From: Poa pratensis
Taxonomy: Eukaryota > Streptophyta > Magnoliopsida > Poales > Poaceae
Direction of reading: 5' to 3'
Assembly: GCA_947311845.1 (NCBI GenBank)
Contig: CAMZMU010000117.1
Location: 77,321,103 to 77,385,102, forward strand
Length of the DNA stretch: 64,000 nt
The notes under the pieces were generated by a model. That model made no database searches. It saw nothing but the letters and a program-made list of their open reading frames with translations, and was not told the origin of the DNA. Made by a program: the position numbers and the translations under genes. The first letter of the stretch is position 1. Every line of letters starts with the position of its first letter. Below are positions 12,272 to 23,017 of this stretch, one piece after another.

Positions 12272-13560
12272 TAATTGTTACTATTTTGATTAGCACGAAA
12301 ACGATTTACTGGAATTATTAGCAAATGGAATATGAATCTTATTGAATTTTTTTGAATCACATAATGGACTTGTCGCGCAATGTCAAGGAAATATGCATTA
12401 CTCACTATTCATTGATGATCTCAACCTTCAACTACGTGGATATATTGACGCTATTTGTGATCTTGGAGAAAGGTAATCTATTTTATGTTATGTGTTAATA
12501 TTTACTTTTGTAGGTCTTTATGGTGTACAAAGGAAACATGATTTAATACTCATTATTTATGAAATGTGAATACTTTGATGCATCAAGCATTGAAGGAAGG
12601 TCTATGGCTAAGGAATTTTCTTTGTGAACTTAAGGTCATGGAAAGGTGCATCATAACCTGTTACTTTGTGATAATTTGACTCTAAAAGTCACAAAGGTTT
12701 ATATACAACGTGAGTGTACTGAAGGAAGGAATTAACGCCTAACCATGTAATAGCATGGGAATCACTGAGCTGAAATAAAATGTTTTCAGTCAAGTGAGAG
12801 ATGTAGGAAATTGTGTCTTACAATATTTTATATATTTACTACATTGTCCGGAATTAAACTTCAGTGTGGAAACATCACGGAAATAACAGGGAATTAATGA
12901 TGTGGAATTGTACTTAAGGAAATATACTTAATGAAGCCGGTACGGCTATACTGGAACACAATGTATATTAATATGCTGGAATTATACCCAGGAACAGTAT
13001 AGAGCGGAATGCCAGTTTGTTCATAGGATTGGCACTATGGATTGTTAAATCCTGCGAATTTGATTTTGTATTCGAACTCGGCGCATGACTCACACATGCG
13101 TGGACCTAATTGTTTAACAGTAATAGGCTCGGTTAATGGTTGTTAATGATAGTGATTGGTTTAACAAGTCACGAGCCCTATCTGGAAACAGATTGAGTTA
13201 TCTGGAATTTGGAGTCTATATAAAGGTCCCACCCTCTAGCCTCAATATGCATTGTGAGCGGCACCACCGATAAGGCAGAGGAATAGAGGGTAGGCCAAAT
13301 TAGCTCCTAACCCTAATTTCTTACACTCATGTCGTACCGGCGGTAAGGCAGCAACTCACTTCGTACCGGCAGCCGAGCAGCACTCCGGCGAAGGTGTGTT
13401 TCGTTTCTTGGGCCAGATGCTTGACCTTGTAGCCTACAACGATAGTGAGTTAGCGACCAAGAGTGAAAAAAGCGCACGCGATTAACTCAGCTGGCAAAAA
13501 AGAATTGAGACGACTTCTACATCAAAAAGGTGCGTTGTGATTCCAATCCCGTAGTTGGTT

Positions 13561-13939
13561 TCAAATTTTGTCGACTGTTTAAATTCAATTTTGTGCTTAT
13601 GCTTAGAGTTTTTAGACGATTTTTGTCTAATTTGTCTACACTGTCCGTTTGAAATTTCCTTTTAAGAGTCTTCGTCTTGCTGTTCCACACAACTTTTGCA
13701 TTGTGAAGTTCCCTTTTAGACCCTCATAGACGAGTAGATTTAGATTTTCCTACTACAAATACAACCATATGGATCTACTCCTCTATGAATGTCAAATCGG
13801 AAAACTTGCAACACGAAAGTTCTATTAAATGTCAAGATAGATCGACCTCTCTAAAAACATTCACACGGTTAACAGTGTGCGATAAATTTAACAAAATTCG
13901 TGTAAAAAAGCTCCAAACACGAACACGAAATTGAACATT
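13561..13939. other. No gene recognised
   Basis: AT-rich sequence between the promoter-like segment and the gene fragment at 13940. It ends in an in-frame TAA (13939-13941) relative to the downstream coding frame. I see no repeat ends here. Confidence 0.5.
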
Positions 13940-13950
13940 AAATAGTTGCA

Positions 13951-14535
13951 ACCCTTACTGCTGCCACCTCTAGTAGCCAGGTTGCAGTTGCTGCCTATCT
14001 CCTGCCTCTAGTCCCCCAACTGGTTCTTGCCCCACTCAGCGTCGAGATCGTTAAGGCCGCTGGTGAGAGGAGCACAGGTTCCCTCCAAGGTGTGGATTTT
14101 CTTCTCCGCTCGGACTTCCTCAATGACCCAGCTGCCACATATGCTGTGGCTGACAGCATAGCAAGATGCGCTGATGAAGCTGTAGATACGAAGCTTAGGT
14201 CATTCATGCTTGATCATTGGTCAGAGTCAGCCTTCTCCGAGGGATTCACACATGCGCAAGAGCACTTTCTTAACATTACAAGGATAATGGAAAGGGGCGA
14301 GTCACCAGTCCTCCTGAGGGACCTGCCGCTCCAGTTGGTGATTGCCATGGCCTACTTGCCACTGTACAGGGAATGCATCGAGTCCGGTGGACGGCTTTTG
14401 CCGCAGAGGCTAAGAGGTCAGCTTGTGGAGGCTGCTGGCAGGCTGGAGGGCCGGCAACTAGACAGGGCTAGCCAAGGAAGAGAGCTCCTGGCCATCTTGG
14501 AGCACCACCTCCCGCGTTTTTTCGTTCAGACTTAA
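13951..14535 (+). pseudogene. 3' coding part of an unrecognised plant gene
   Basis: An open frame runs from just after an in-frame stop at 13939 to TAA at 14533-14535, about 195 codons. There is no ATG until 14206 (MLDHWSESAF), so the natural start is probably in a lost upstream exon. A possible splice acceptor is the AG before GTTGCTGCC near 13986. Composition is GC-rich and gene-like, unlike the AT-rich flanks. Visible stretches are a hydrophobic N-terminal part (AAYLLPLVPQLVLAPLSVEI), then DFLLRSDFLNDPAATYAVAD and an arginine/leucine-rich helical C-terminus ending HHLPRFFVQT. I do not recognise a domain and assign no function. About 500 bases of plausible 3' UTR follow. It could be a surviving terminal exon, a gene fragment captured by a transposon, or a single-exon gene whose start lies elsewhere. 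Confidence 0.6.
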
Positions 14536-15669
14536 ATGAAGATCACAGCTTGTGCTCAAATCACATCAGCATCGGCATCGGTCGTCGCAAGCAAGTAACA
14601 AGGGCGCTGCACCTAGCATCTCCGCTGTACCCAAGTGCCGTCGCCTCATGTTCCTGCTTGTCGACATCCAGAATGATAGCACCCCGAGAGCTCATCATCC
14701 CTGACTCTCCTGGAGGCGCTCTTCGGAGAGTATATAATTTTGGGACATGGTGTGTGTGTCTGTGCCCTCTTGTGTGAGGCATGTGTTGAGTATTTATTGG
14801 GATCGTAACGTTCACAAAAAATGATATAAGCATTGAGAAAGATGTTTCTCAGTTTTCGGTAACCGTACATTGCTGCTAGCCTCGATCGCCATGCGGTTTT
14901 TTTTCACTGACGGCTTCTGTACTGTAATCTTGGCTTCACAAACACAAAATGAAACTAAATAAAAAACGGCTACCTTTTGGCCGTGTTAATCTGGATCTCT
15001 CAGTTGTCATCACTCTGCTTAGTCAGCATAACAACTGCCTGCATGCGTAGCAATTAATTTTAAAAAACAAAACTAATGGAGCCTGAGACGTGATGCCTTT
15101 GCAACCAACAAGTTACTGGAATGCATTTAGGTGCGTCCGGGACCCGGGCATAAATGTTCTTTAGATGCCCTGTCCCTGGAACCCGTAATTGCATTGCAAG
15201 CGCCAACTGAAACTCTACAAAAGCTGATGTATGTGTAATGACTGGCATTACTCCTACTACTTGTTTGTGTGTGTGTGTGTGTGAGAGGGAGAGATTATAG
15301 AAACTATTTATTTTGTTGCAAAGTCCAACTCGTTGTGACCTTGAAATGTTGGTTAGGAGAAACAAATAATGCAACATTTCTTTATTGGTATTGAAGGAAT
15401 ATCATGCAGTGGAGTAGAGAAGAGAACAAAGCCAGCAAACGTTAGAGGGAGAAATGCTAGGTATCAGTGTCGTCGTGCTTCAGAAACCCGTTCGTCTTCG
15501 CTTGCGAATTCGGTTCAGTGACGAGTTCACGTTCGGCAGGCAGGCTGTAGGTGTTTGCCATAGGTGCAATGCTTTTGCTTCGGCATTTCTATTCCATGAG
15601 TTGGCAATAGGGAATCCAATCTGGCCGAAGAAAAAATATTTTCGAGGACAAACGATATCCTTTTTTTTA
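14536..15669. other. Probable 3' UTR and intergenic DNA, with a (GT)n microsatellite
   Basis: The first 400 bases or so resemble a plant 3' UTR and include several AATAAA-like words near 14955-14965. A GT-dinucleotide run lies at about 15266-15283. The remaining open frames are short, lack domains and overlap on both strands, so no gene is called. Confidence 0.5.
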
Positions 15670-15778
15670 CTCCCTCCATCCACAAAAAGATGTCTCAACT
15701 TTGTCCAAATCTGTATGCATCTATGTGTTAGATGCATACAGATTTGGACAAAGTTGAGACATCCTTTTGTGGACGGAG
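15670..15778. mobile_element. Stowaway MITE (Tc1/mariner type), 109 bp
   Basis: The element begins CTCCCTCCATCCACAAAAAG and ends CTTTTGTGGACGGAG. The two halves are near-perfect inverted copies, with the duplicated dinucleotide TA on each side (15668-15669, 15779-15780). Length, terminal sequence and TA target are the hallmarks of Stowaway. The similar open frames on both strands across it are produced by the palindrome. Confidence 0.95.
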
Positions 15779-15780
15779 TA

Positions 15781-16593
15781 AGTAGAATACAAACGATTTC
15801 CTTTGGGTTTTTTTTACGCAAGAAACCATTTCCCTTTCGTAGGTCCCTTTTCAGGGAGGAGGAAGGCTGCACCGCTTACACAGTGATGCAATCGGGCCGG
15901 CCCAATCGGCTCTATTTTCCTTTTTTATCTGCTCTTTTTTTTTAATGGAAACACTTCTTGTCAACCGGCGGGATCCATCAGCCGGTTCGACAACACGCGT
16001 TGCTCCTCCTCATAGAGCAGATTTCTTAAAGGGTCAAAACTTTAAAATAACTGTTATTTTACAATTTTGGCGTATCCCTATCGTCGGGGTGGCGCCTTCC
16101 GCCGCCGGGTCCGTGACTACGCACCTCCCTCGCCGGGTCCGCGGGTACCACGCCCCCCGGCCGGTACTGCCCTCCCCCGGCTCCCACCTGGTACAATCTC
16201 GCGCCCCCCGTCTGGTATGGTGCCGTGCTTCCCGAAATGGACATATATGAGCCAATGATCAATAATTTCATGGAACAAAAATTGTAGGAAAGTGCATTGG
16301 AGACAAGATTGAATGCTAGGGGATTGCAGCTCTTATGGATGAGGCTAGACTCTTCAAATTGCAGAACAACATCATGTTGTACAATTCATGCAAGATCTTT
16401 AAATGAAGCCCCGCCAGCGCTGGGAACTAATAATAACTTGGATATCGAGATGCGTAGTAACCCCTTTGCGGGGTGATTGTTGTTGGTAGCCATATGAGAA
16501 ACTGCGGTGGTGCCAATTGAGTAGTGGTATTACATAATTTGGTCTAGATTCTTGTTAATGTGTTAGCTTTGATAGATTGCTGTCAACTGATGA
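15781..16593. other. No gene recognised
   Basis: This stretch contains a GC-rich part (16080-16230) open on both strands with no domain, and a small AT-rich inverted repeat AAAATAACTGTTATTTT near 16045-16063. It ends at the LINE tail and candidate target duplication CTGATGA. Confidence 0.5.
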
Positions 16594-16991
16594 TTTTTTT
16601 TAGATAAAAGGCTTCACTGCCCTACTTTAACTTAATAAACCAACCAAGGTTCACAATACGGGATACATCTAAGGCATACAGCTTAGCCGACCGATCAGAG
16701 CAAGTTTTGCAAGGGGACGGTCTCCCCGCTAACAAACTGGAGCAGCAAAGGCTAGATGGCGATAAGAAGAAGATAAAAGCAAGTAGCCAGCTAGGTAGCA
16801 CCAAGGCCTGGTGTCAGCTCCGAGTAGATCCTCTTAAGCCCGCTGGACAGCTCCAGCAATAGCTCCTTGTCTCGCTTTTTTGAGAGGCTTGCCCACATCT
16901 GTAAGAACATAAAAAGTTTCTATATAAGGTCAAATGGGTGCTTGGGAAGTTTAGCTTCTATAGCTACCTTGTTACGAGTCGTCCACATGAC

Positions 16992-17630
16992 TCAGCAGAG
17001 CAACGAAAACAGCACCCAGCAGATTCTGCGCTGCTGTCCAAGCAAAGATTGAACAATAGCAAAAAACTGGGGAAAATTCGTCGGACACCAGCTGCACCCA
17101 AGCAGCCTCCGGATCACACTCCAGCCAAGTTTGGCAAAAACACACGAAAAGAACAAGCGAGAGGCATCTTCAACTTCCCCACATAAGGCACAACTGCCGT
17201 CGGTAGGGCCATGTCGCGAAGCAAGTTGTTTACCCGAAGGAAGACTATCAAGAGCAAGCTGCCAAGTAAAGATTTTAAGCTTGAGGGGCAGTTTTGCATT
17301 CCACAGATCTCTGCTGTAAGCTACTATCGCCCCTAGCATCGAAGCAACCGTATATTTACCCGACGATTCTAAGGCCCAAGAGATCTCGTCCATGCCCTCG
17401 TGTAACGAGAATTCCGCTAGCTCAGCTTGAAGCTGCGCCCACTGTCCCAAAGCCTCTGCATCCAACGATCTCCTGAAACCTACACCTTCCTCTAAGGGAC
17501 AGAAGGCTTGATAAACCATCAGATTTGGATTGTCACAAACGTTAAACAACCTTGAGAACCTTTCCTTTAGTGGGGCTTCGCCTGCCCACCAATCAGACCA
17601 GAACTGAGTTCTCTTGCCGTTCTTCACCAC
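16992..17630 (-). pseudogene. LINE ORF2, zf-RVT C-terminal domain
   Basis: This 212-residue minus-strand frame covers the region after reverse transcriptase. It starts around KRTQFWSDWWAGEAPLKERF, continues with LWNAKLPLKLKIFTWQLALD, and includes a CALCGEVEDASRLFFSC zinc-binding stretch with CxxC and a later Cys. These are the standard landmarks of the plant LINE zf-RVT domain. It follows the reverse transcriptase C-terminal part (17624-18382) with a frame change near 17627. Sequence 16602-16991 is the 3' UTR and tail. Confidence 0.88.
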
Positions 17631-18382
17631 GTGTTTTGCCCCAAGTTTGAAGAAGTGCTTGATCTTATGCAGACTCCGCCAGAATTGAGAACCCCCTGGG
17701 TCTGACTAGCGAAGATGTTCTCCGCCTCCGGATACTTAGCTCTGATGATGGTGTTCCAAACTGAGGTAGGATTCTGATACAATTTCCAAATCCATTTAAG
17801 CATTAAGGCCTTGTTCATGTTTTTTGTGTGAGAGAGCCCCAGCCCTCCACACTCTTTTGGACGGCACATTGCCGACCAGTTTACCATATGGTACTTGCGT
17901 TTAGGGCCAGATCCTTCCCAGTAGAATCTTGCTCTAATCGCATCAAACTTCTCATGGATCCCATCCCGCAGGAGAAAAAGCCCCATCACAAAGATTGGGA
18001 GAGCATCTAAACAAGCATTGGATAGAACTAGCCTTCCACCCGAGGAAAGTAATCTACCCATCCACACTTCCACCTTCGTAGCCAGCTTGTTAACTAGGAA
18101 CTGCCATTGTTCTATAGTAAGTTTTCTGTCCGAAATAGGAAGCCCAAGGTACATGAAAGGAAACGCACCCAGTCTACATTTCAGCATGTTTGCAATCCTC
18201 ATCTGCTCTGCTGGGTCTTGGTCGAGCACAACTACCTCACTCTTATGGAAGTTGATCTTTAAACCAGACATATCTTCAAAACACAATAATAGGAATTTTA
18301 AGTTAGCAATGTCGAGGTCATTGTTCTGGATCAGGAACAGGGTGTCATCGGCGTACTGGAGATGAGCGATGCCCCCAGGAAC
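17624..18382 (-). pseudogene. LINE ORF2, reverse transcriptase C-terminal half with YADD
   Basis: The catalytic YADDTLFLI motif is encoded by minus-strand bases around 18331-18358 (YADD at 18344-18355). A frame then runs through FEDMSGLKINFHKSEVVVLD and GAFPFMYLGLPISDRKL, the usual landmarks downstream of the polymerase centre in plant LINEs. The reading frame is broken between YADD and this frame. The sequence stops at the Harbinger target duplication TAA and resumes at 27463 with the N-terminal half. Confidence 0.9.
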
Positions 18383-18954
18383 TAAGGGTGTGTTTGGTTC
18401 ATGGGACAGGATTTAGGGGATGGGGTTATCCCCAACCACCTGGTTAGGGATAGCCACTTTTTATGTTTGGTTAGTTGGGTGAGATGTGGTTAAGGGTAAC
18501 CATTGTTTTGTTTGGTTAAAAAAAATGAAGAGTGGATGGGCTATTGTGGTGACCTTTTTAATTGGGAGCGGTGAGATTACCTTTATAGATATGAAATGAA
18601 GCCAATTGAAATACAAGTTCCCGTTTATCATTTTAACTTGAGGCATAAAGGTGTATCTGCAATTTAGATGGATGGACAAAAACAAGTACGAGTACAGCAA
18701 AGTATGTGCAATACTAGCTCCTCTCCCTGTAAAAAAACTAGGGTCCTCCTAGTCGTGCTCTACAATCAGGTGACAGGAAGAGATCCCCTTTGAAGAAAAG
18801 AAAAGTGTGCTATGTAGCGCACGGGAGAAGCTACCGCCGTCCAAGATCAGGCCACCTCCGCCATGAGCTGAGGCCACGGCAAGCGATTCCACTCTTATCC
18901 AATCGCCACCGCCAACCAACTACACGTCGCCGATCTGCCATCGCCGTCTCTGCT

Positions 18955-19069
18955 GCCCTTGTTCCGGCCGCTGTCGACCTGCAATCTGTTGTCGCCAGCT
19001 CCGGCCGCCGCCGAGTTGCGAGCTGCCCTGGCTCCGTCCGCTATGGAACTGCAATCTATGGTCGCCGGC
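18955..19069. repeat. GC-rich minisatellite, left part
   Basis: Imperfect units of roughly 33-39 bp, each opening with GCTCCG(G)CCG and containing CCGACCTGC-like or GAACTGC-like text and CTGCC or CGCC endings. The array continues at 27097-27185 beyond the gypsy element, so the gypsy element landed inside the array. Confidence 0.75.
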
Positions 19070-20787
19070 TGATGCATGTAAAATGCATACATGAACTTTG
19101 CACTTTAATTGCTTATATTCCAATCATATTTGCATCATATAAGGGTTATATCAATGTTTTATCATGATTTTGGGAATACTTCATAGTTTTCCCATTTATT
19201 TGGAATTAACCCTGCACAGGCAGAAAACCCTAGTTTTGTATTTTAATGTTTCAGGGACCCAAACGTCAACGAAATCACCTGGAAATTTACGGGCGTCAAT
19301 ATTTGGAAGGAAGAAGGACTACGGAAAAAGGAAGCAAGCAAACGGAGACCCGAGGGCCAAACGGGCATGGCCCACGCGGCCACAGTACCAGGCCGCGTGG
19401 GACCCACCCTTTGGGCCTCGTGGCTCCGTTGCCTCGATCTTCTCCACCGACATCGTCTTGACCTAAAAACGCCTATAAAAAAGGTCCCCCGACGTTCTCT
19501 GGAAGGAGCGCCGCACAAACACAGAAACACCGAAACGGAGATCAGGAGCTGCAGATTGGAGGGGGAAAACTCCGGCGGGGCGCTGCCGGCGTGGTCTCCA
19601 TCTTCTCCATCGACTTCTCCACCGTCTCCATGATGAAGAGGGAGTAGTCCACCTCTGGACTATGGGTTTGTGGAAGTAACTTATGTATCTCTCCTCTCTT
19701 GAGCTTCACTAATTAGCACCGTATGAGCTGCTGAACATGATTACGGTCACCGTTGTAATACCTTTGTGGTGGATCTTTATGAGTTAATATATGTTTGAGA
19801 TTGCAATGTTTGTTTCAGTTATGAGTATAGATGCATATTATGTACCCCGTTCTTGTCTACTTGTTTTGATCAAGCATGTTTATGAGAGCGTGTGTGGGGG
19901 AACGTGTGCATTAGTTGGAGTAACGGGGTGGTAGTGCAGTGAACGTGAGAGAAAGTTCTGCGATCCACTTTGGTATCTTTACCTTACTTTGTTACCTCAC
20001 TAGGGATAAACTAAAATACCATGCTACCGGGGATGTGGGCGTGACCATTGCCACTACTCCATGACTAGATCTAGCATGTTCTTATTTTCACTTCATGTCA
20101 TGATACTTAATGCTATACTCTGAGTTATCTTAATTACTGAGGTGTTATGATTTAGTTCGCATCTTGGTGGAGTATAAGAGAGGTTAATAACCAAAAGATC
20201 TCTATGTTAGGACGTGATGCCCATATATCTAAGTAACTTGTTATCAAACCCTGTGTTGCAATCTCATATGTTAACTTGTGTGTTCCATTGTCTACCACTT
20301 TATAAAGAGAGAGTGCATTTGTGAAACCATGAACCCCAGTCCATTTTTAATCATAAGAAACACCTTTCCAACACCATATACCACTTTTCTATTTTCAGCC
20401 ATCATTAAATCCGAAAATACAAAAATACTTTTCATCTTGCATACATCATTCAAAAACCCAAAAATATCATTTATCATTGCATCCACCATCATTGCATATT
20501 TATTTCTTGTTTGCATTGCATAACTATCCTGATATCATTCTTACACCTTGTGCTTGACAACCACAGGTGAGGTTGAGGACCAAAACATCTAACCTTGTTT
20601 TGTAGGTAACCAAAAGAAGGATAAGAAGATAAATCTACCACTTCAGATTCCCCGAGAGTTCGATATTAAACCCTCGAGTCACCCCTCGTGGGGAAAACTG
20701 TCTTCCACTTACTATACACTCTGCACTTGGAGTCTCAACCTAATCCCGTTTATTTGTGCAGGCATCAAGACTTGCTCTTCGGGATCA
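19070..20787 (+). repeat. 5' LTR of the gag-only gypsy element
   Basis: It begins TGATGCATGTAAAATGCATA and ends CTCTTCGGGATCA. The segment CGCCTATAAAAAAGGTCCCC near 19468-19488 is a good TATA box, placing the transcript start at about 19510. A GC-rich leader follows. Frames in this LTR (19243-19633, 20278-20523) recur identically in the 3' LTR and are not genes. Confidence 0.93.
19471..19480 (+). promoter_or_regulatory. LTR TATA box
   Basis: CCTATAAAAAAGG sits about 400 bp inside the LTR, followed by GTCCCCCGACG. The identical sequence occurs in the 3' LTR near 25782-25791. It is the likely core promoter of the retrotransposon. Confidence 0.65.
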
Positions 20788-20797
20788 AGACGTTTTC

Positions 20798-20815
20798 TGG
20801 CGCCGTTGCCGGGGA
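20798..20815 (+). other. Primer binding site, tRNA-Asp type
   Basis: TGGCGCCGTTGCCGGGGA lies ten bases after the 5' LTR and is identical to that of the element at 402-9704. It is complementary to the 3' end of plant tRNA-Asp. Confidence 0.9.
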
Positions 20816-21012
20816 ATCGTAGCTGAGAGATTTATCCAAGGGTGTGCATCATCGCATTCATCTCACAACAAAGTCAACGTCACCAACTTGTGCTAACACC
20901 TAAGCTTGGGGAGGTTGCACCTACGTGAGCACCATCTTATCCATCTTTACTTACAAAGCAATTTATTTGTTTTGTTAGTGTCATTGCATATCATATCATA
21001 TTTATTTCAGTT

Positions 21013-22695
21013 TTGCATAAAAAATTAAAAATACCAAAAAAACTTGCTAAAATGGGAGAAAGAACTAAGCTGTGTGACTACACAAACACTCCTAATGATC
21101 AATTTATCACGAGAGCTATTGCCACACCTAAGATAAATGCTGAGAGTTATGAAGTAAGTCCTAGTTTGTTGAACTTGATAACTAGGGAACAATTTGGTGG
21201 TAGTGCTATGGAGGATGCCTCTATGCATCTTCATGATTTTGTTGAAATATGTGACATGCAAAAGTTTAAAAATGTGGAAAGTGATATCCTAAAACTGAAG
21301 TTATTTCCTTTTTCACTTAGAGGAAAAGCTAAAGAGTGGTTGCATTCCTTGCCATCTGGTAGTATTAATTCTTGGGATGATCTAAAAGAAGCTTTCATTA
21401 AGAAATATTATCCCCCTGTTAAAATTTTGCAAAATAGAAACAACATCCTTTCTTTTAGGCAAAATGAAAATGAACATGTTGCTATGGCTTGGGATAGGAT
21501 AAAACTTATGCTTAGAACTTGTCCCTCACATGGAGTTAATGAATGGACCATATTACACTCTTTCTACAATGGTTTAAACTACATGTCTAGAAACATACTT
21601 GATTCTGCTGCTGGAGGTGCTTTTATGAGTAAGACTATAGTAGAAGCTAAAAATATATTGGAAAGCATTTTACAAAACTATAGTCAATGGCATACTGATA
21701 GGGCACCTAATCCTTCTAAGAAAGTGAACTCTATTGAAGAAACTAATGATTTGTCATCTAAAATGGATACTATTCTTGCTTTGCTTAATAAACCTAGTGT
21801 TGAAAATGTTCCTTTGCAAGAACTAGTTGGAAACAATTCTGAAAATATTGATGTCAACTTCATTAGGAACTATGGTAATAATGGGTATGGTAACAACAAT
21901 TATAACTCTTATAATAAACCCCCATATGTTCCCAACAATCGTCCTTTTGTTCCATATCCTAATGCTAATGATAATAATTGGAAGCCTATGTTATCACGCA
22001 ATGATAATTCTGAGGCTAACAAAATTCTCATGGAACAAGTTGCTAGTCATAATACTATGATACAAGAGTTGAGTAAGTCTGTTGCTTCTATTAGTTCTGA
22101 TATTAAAGGCTTACAACTCCAAGCTGCAGGACTAGACAAAGCTTTGTCTAAACTAGCTGATAATCAAGCCACTTTATTGAGTATGTCTGCAGGGAAACCA
22201 CAAGCATCACCTGTGGTTGGAATGAATTCTGTTAACATTGCTGAAAATGTTCCTCTTACTTTGGAGGAAACTCTTGATGAATTATTGAACTACCCTGAAT
22301 ATTTGTTGCCACTCATGTCTCAACTTGGTAGTTTAAAAGAAGAAGCTAAAGAAACTGAACATGATGAATCTCTTATGCTGATTGAGTTGGAAAAGAAAGT
22401 TGAGGAAGTTAAAATGCTTAATGAAGTCAAGGATCCTTTGCTTGACTTAGAAAATTGTAGCTTGCATGAATTAATATCTATCTTACAAAAATTTGCAAGT
22501 GATCCTTCCATCAACACTAACCAAGCAGGTTTTGGTTCTTATATTGCTAATCATGTCTTGAAAGAAAAGATTGCTAGGTACAACCAAGAGGCTATGATAC
22601 CACCTAAGCTTGGGGATATGTGGATACCTAAGGTACTAGTAACTATTGGAAAAGAGACACACCATGCCATACTTGATCTAGGATCTAGTGATTGA
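21013..22695 (+). CDS. Gypsy gag protein, fused to the first residues of protease
   Basis: This 560-codon frame encodes the capsid precursor that would form virus-like particles in the cytoplasm. The second methionine (residue 14, MGERTKLCDY) is a likely start because the preceding 13 residues are lysine-rich leader. A retrotransposon gag domain spans about residues 65-200, with the landmarks KLKLFPFSLRGKAKEWLHSL, then WDDLKEAFIKKYYP, and a later SFYNGL. Residues about 280-330 are rich in Asn, Tyr and Pro and probably disordered. A coiled-coil-like acidic and lysine-rich part covers 440-500. No CCHC zinc knuckle is visible, as often in this lineage. The frame runs into DLGSS, the protease active-site motif (residues 555-559), and then stops. 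The intact frame fits a recent insertion. Confidence 0.9.
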   Translation: MHKKLKIPKKLAKMGERTKLCDYTNTPNDQFITRAIATPKINAESYEVSPSLLNLITREQFGGSAMEDASMHLHDFVEICDMQKFKNVESDILKLKLFPFSLRGKAKEWLHSLPSGSINSWDDLKEAFIKKYYPPVKILQNRNNILSFRQNENEHVAMAWDRIKLMLRTCPSHGVNEWTILHSFYNGLNYMSRNILDSAAGGAFMSKTIVEAKNILESILQNYSQWHTDRAPNPSKKVNSIEETNDLSSKMDTILALLNKPSVENVPLQELVGNNSENIDVNFIRNYGNNGYGNNNYNSYNKPPYVPNNRPFVPYPNANDNNWKPMLSRNDNSEANKILMEQVASHNTMIQELSKSVASISSDIKGLQLQAAGLDKALSKLADNQATLLSMSAGKPQASPVVGMNSVNIAENVPLTLEETLDELLNYPEYLLPLMSQLGSLKEEAKETEHDESLMLIELEKKVEEVKMLNEVKDPLLDLENCSLHELISILQKFASDPSINTNQAGFGSYIANHVLKEKIARYNQEAMIPPKLGDMWIPKVLVTIGKETHHAILDLGSSD

Positions 22696-23017
22696 ATTGA
22701 AAAATCTTGAAAAATGCTCTATTGAACTAGCACTTGCTGATGACTCTATTAAACATGCTTTGGGAAAAGTAAGTGATGTTATGGTAGAGTTACATATGAC
22801 TTTTGTGCCTGTGGATTTTCTAATCATGGATATGGGGAATAAAACCTCTAGTCCTATTATTCTTGGAAGACCTTTTCTTCGTACCACAGGTGCTATCATT
22901 GATTCAAAGGAAGGGAATGTAAAGTTTCAGTTTCCACACAAGAAGTGCATGGAACACTTTCCAAGGAAGAGGGAACCACCAAAGTTCAAGCTCCCTCATG
23001 AGCTTCGTCCACAATAA
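22688..23017 (+). pseudogene. Truncated gypsy aspartic protease
   Basis: This frame (+2) overlaps the end of gag (+1). The active-site DLGSS is in the gag frame at about 22676-22690. The frame here resumes further along the domain with VPVDFLIMDM, then PIILGRPFLRTTGAIIDSKE, the conserved C-terminal landmark of retropepsin-like domains. The residues normally between the two are missing, so a short deletion with a frame change has destroyed the enzyme. Translation stops at 23015-23017, after PHELRPQ, where an autonomous element would continue to reverse transcriptase. Confidence 0.85.

Larger units (their letters stand above)
9710..13560 (+). mobile_element. Probable large LTR or LTR-retrotransposon remnant, family not recognised
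   Basis: This AT-rich, ORF-poor sequence is full of GGAATT-like words and shares style with 1-401, which joins it across the gypsy insertion. Near its right side a promoter-like segment appears. TATATAAA at 13217-13224 is followed by a GC-richer leader with two copies of a GTACCGGC..AAGGCAGC-like phrase (13330-13380), an arrangement common around the R/U5 region of copia-type LTRs. I could not find the second LTR, a target duplication or a primer site, so the boundaries are approximate. It is interrupted by a LINE fragment (11483-12271). A solo LTR of a copia-type element is the favoured explanation; an intergenic relic is possible. Confidence 0.4.

Noticed and set aside
15454..15945. 163- and 130-residue frames on opposite strands
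   Set aside because: Their similarity to each other is created by the palindromic Stowaway MITE; no domain outside it.
19243..20523. Several frames in the gypsy LTR
   Set aside because: They recur identically in the 3' LTR (25550-26831) and lie in promoter/leader sequence.
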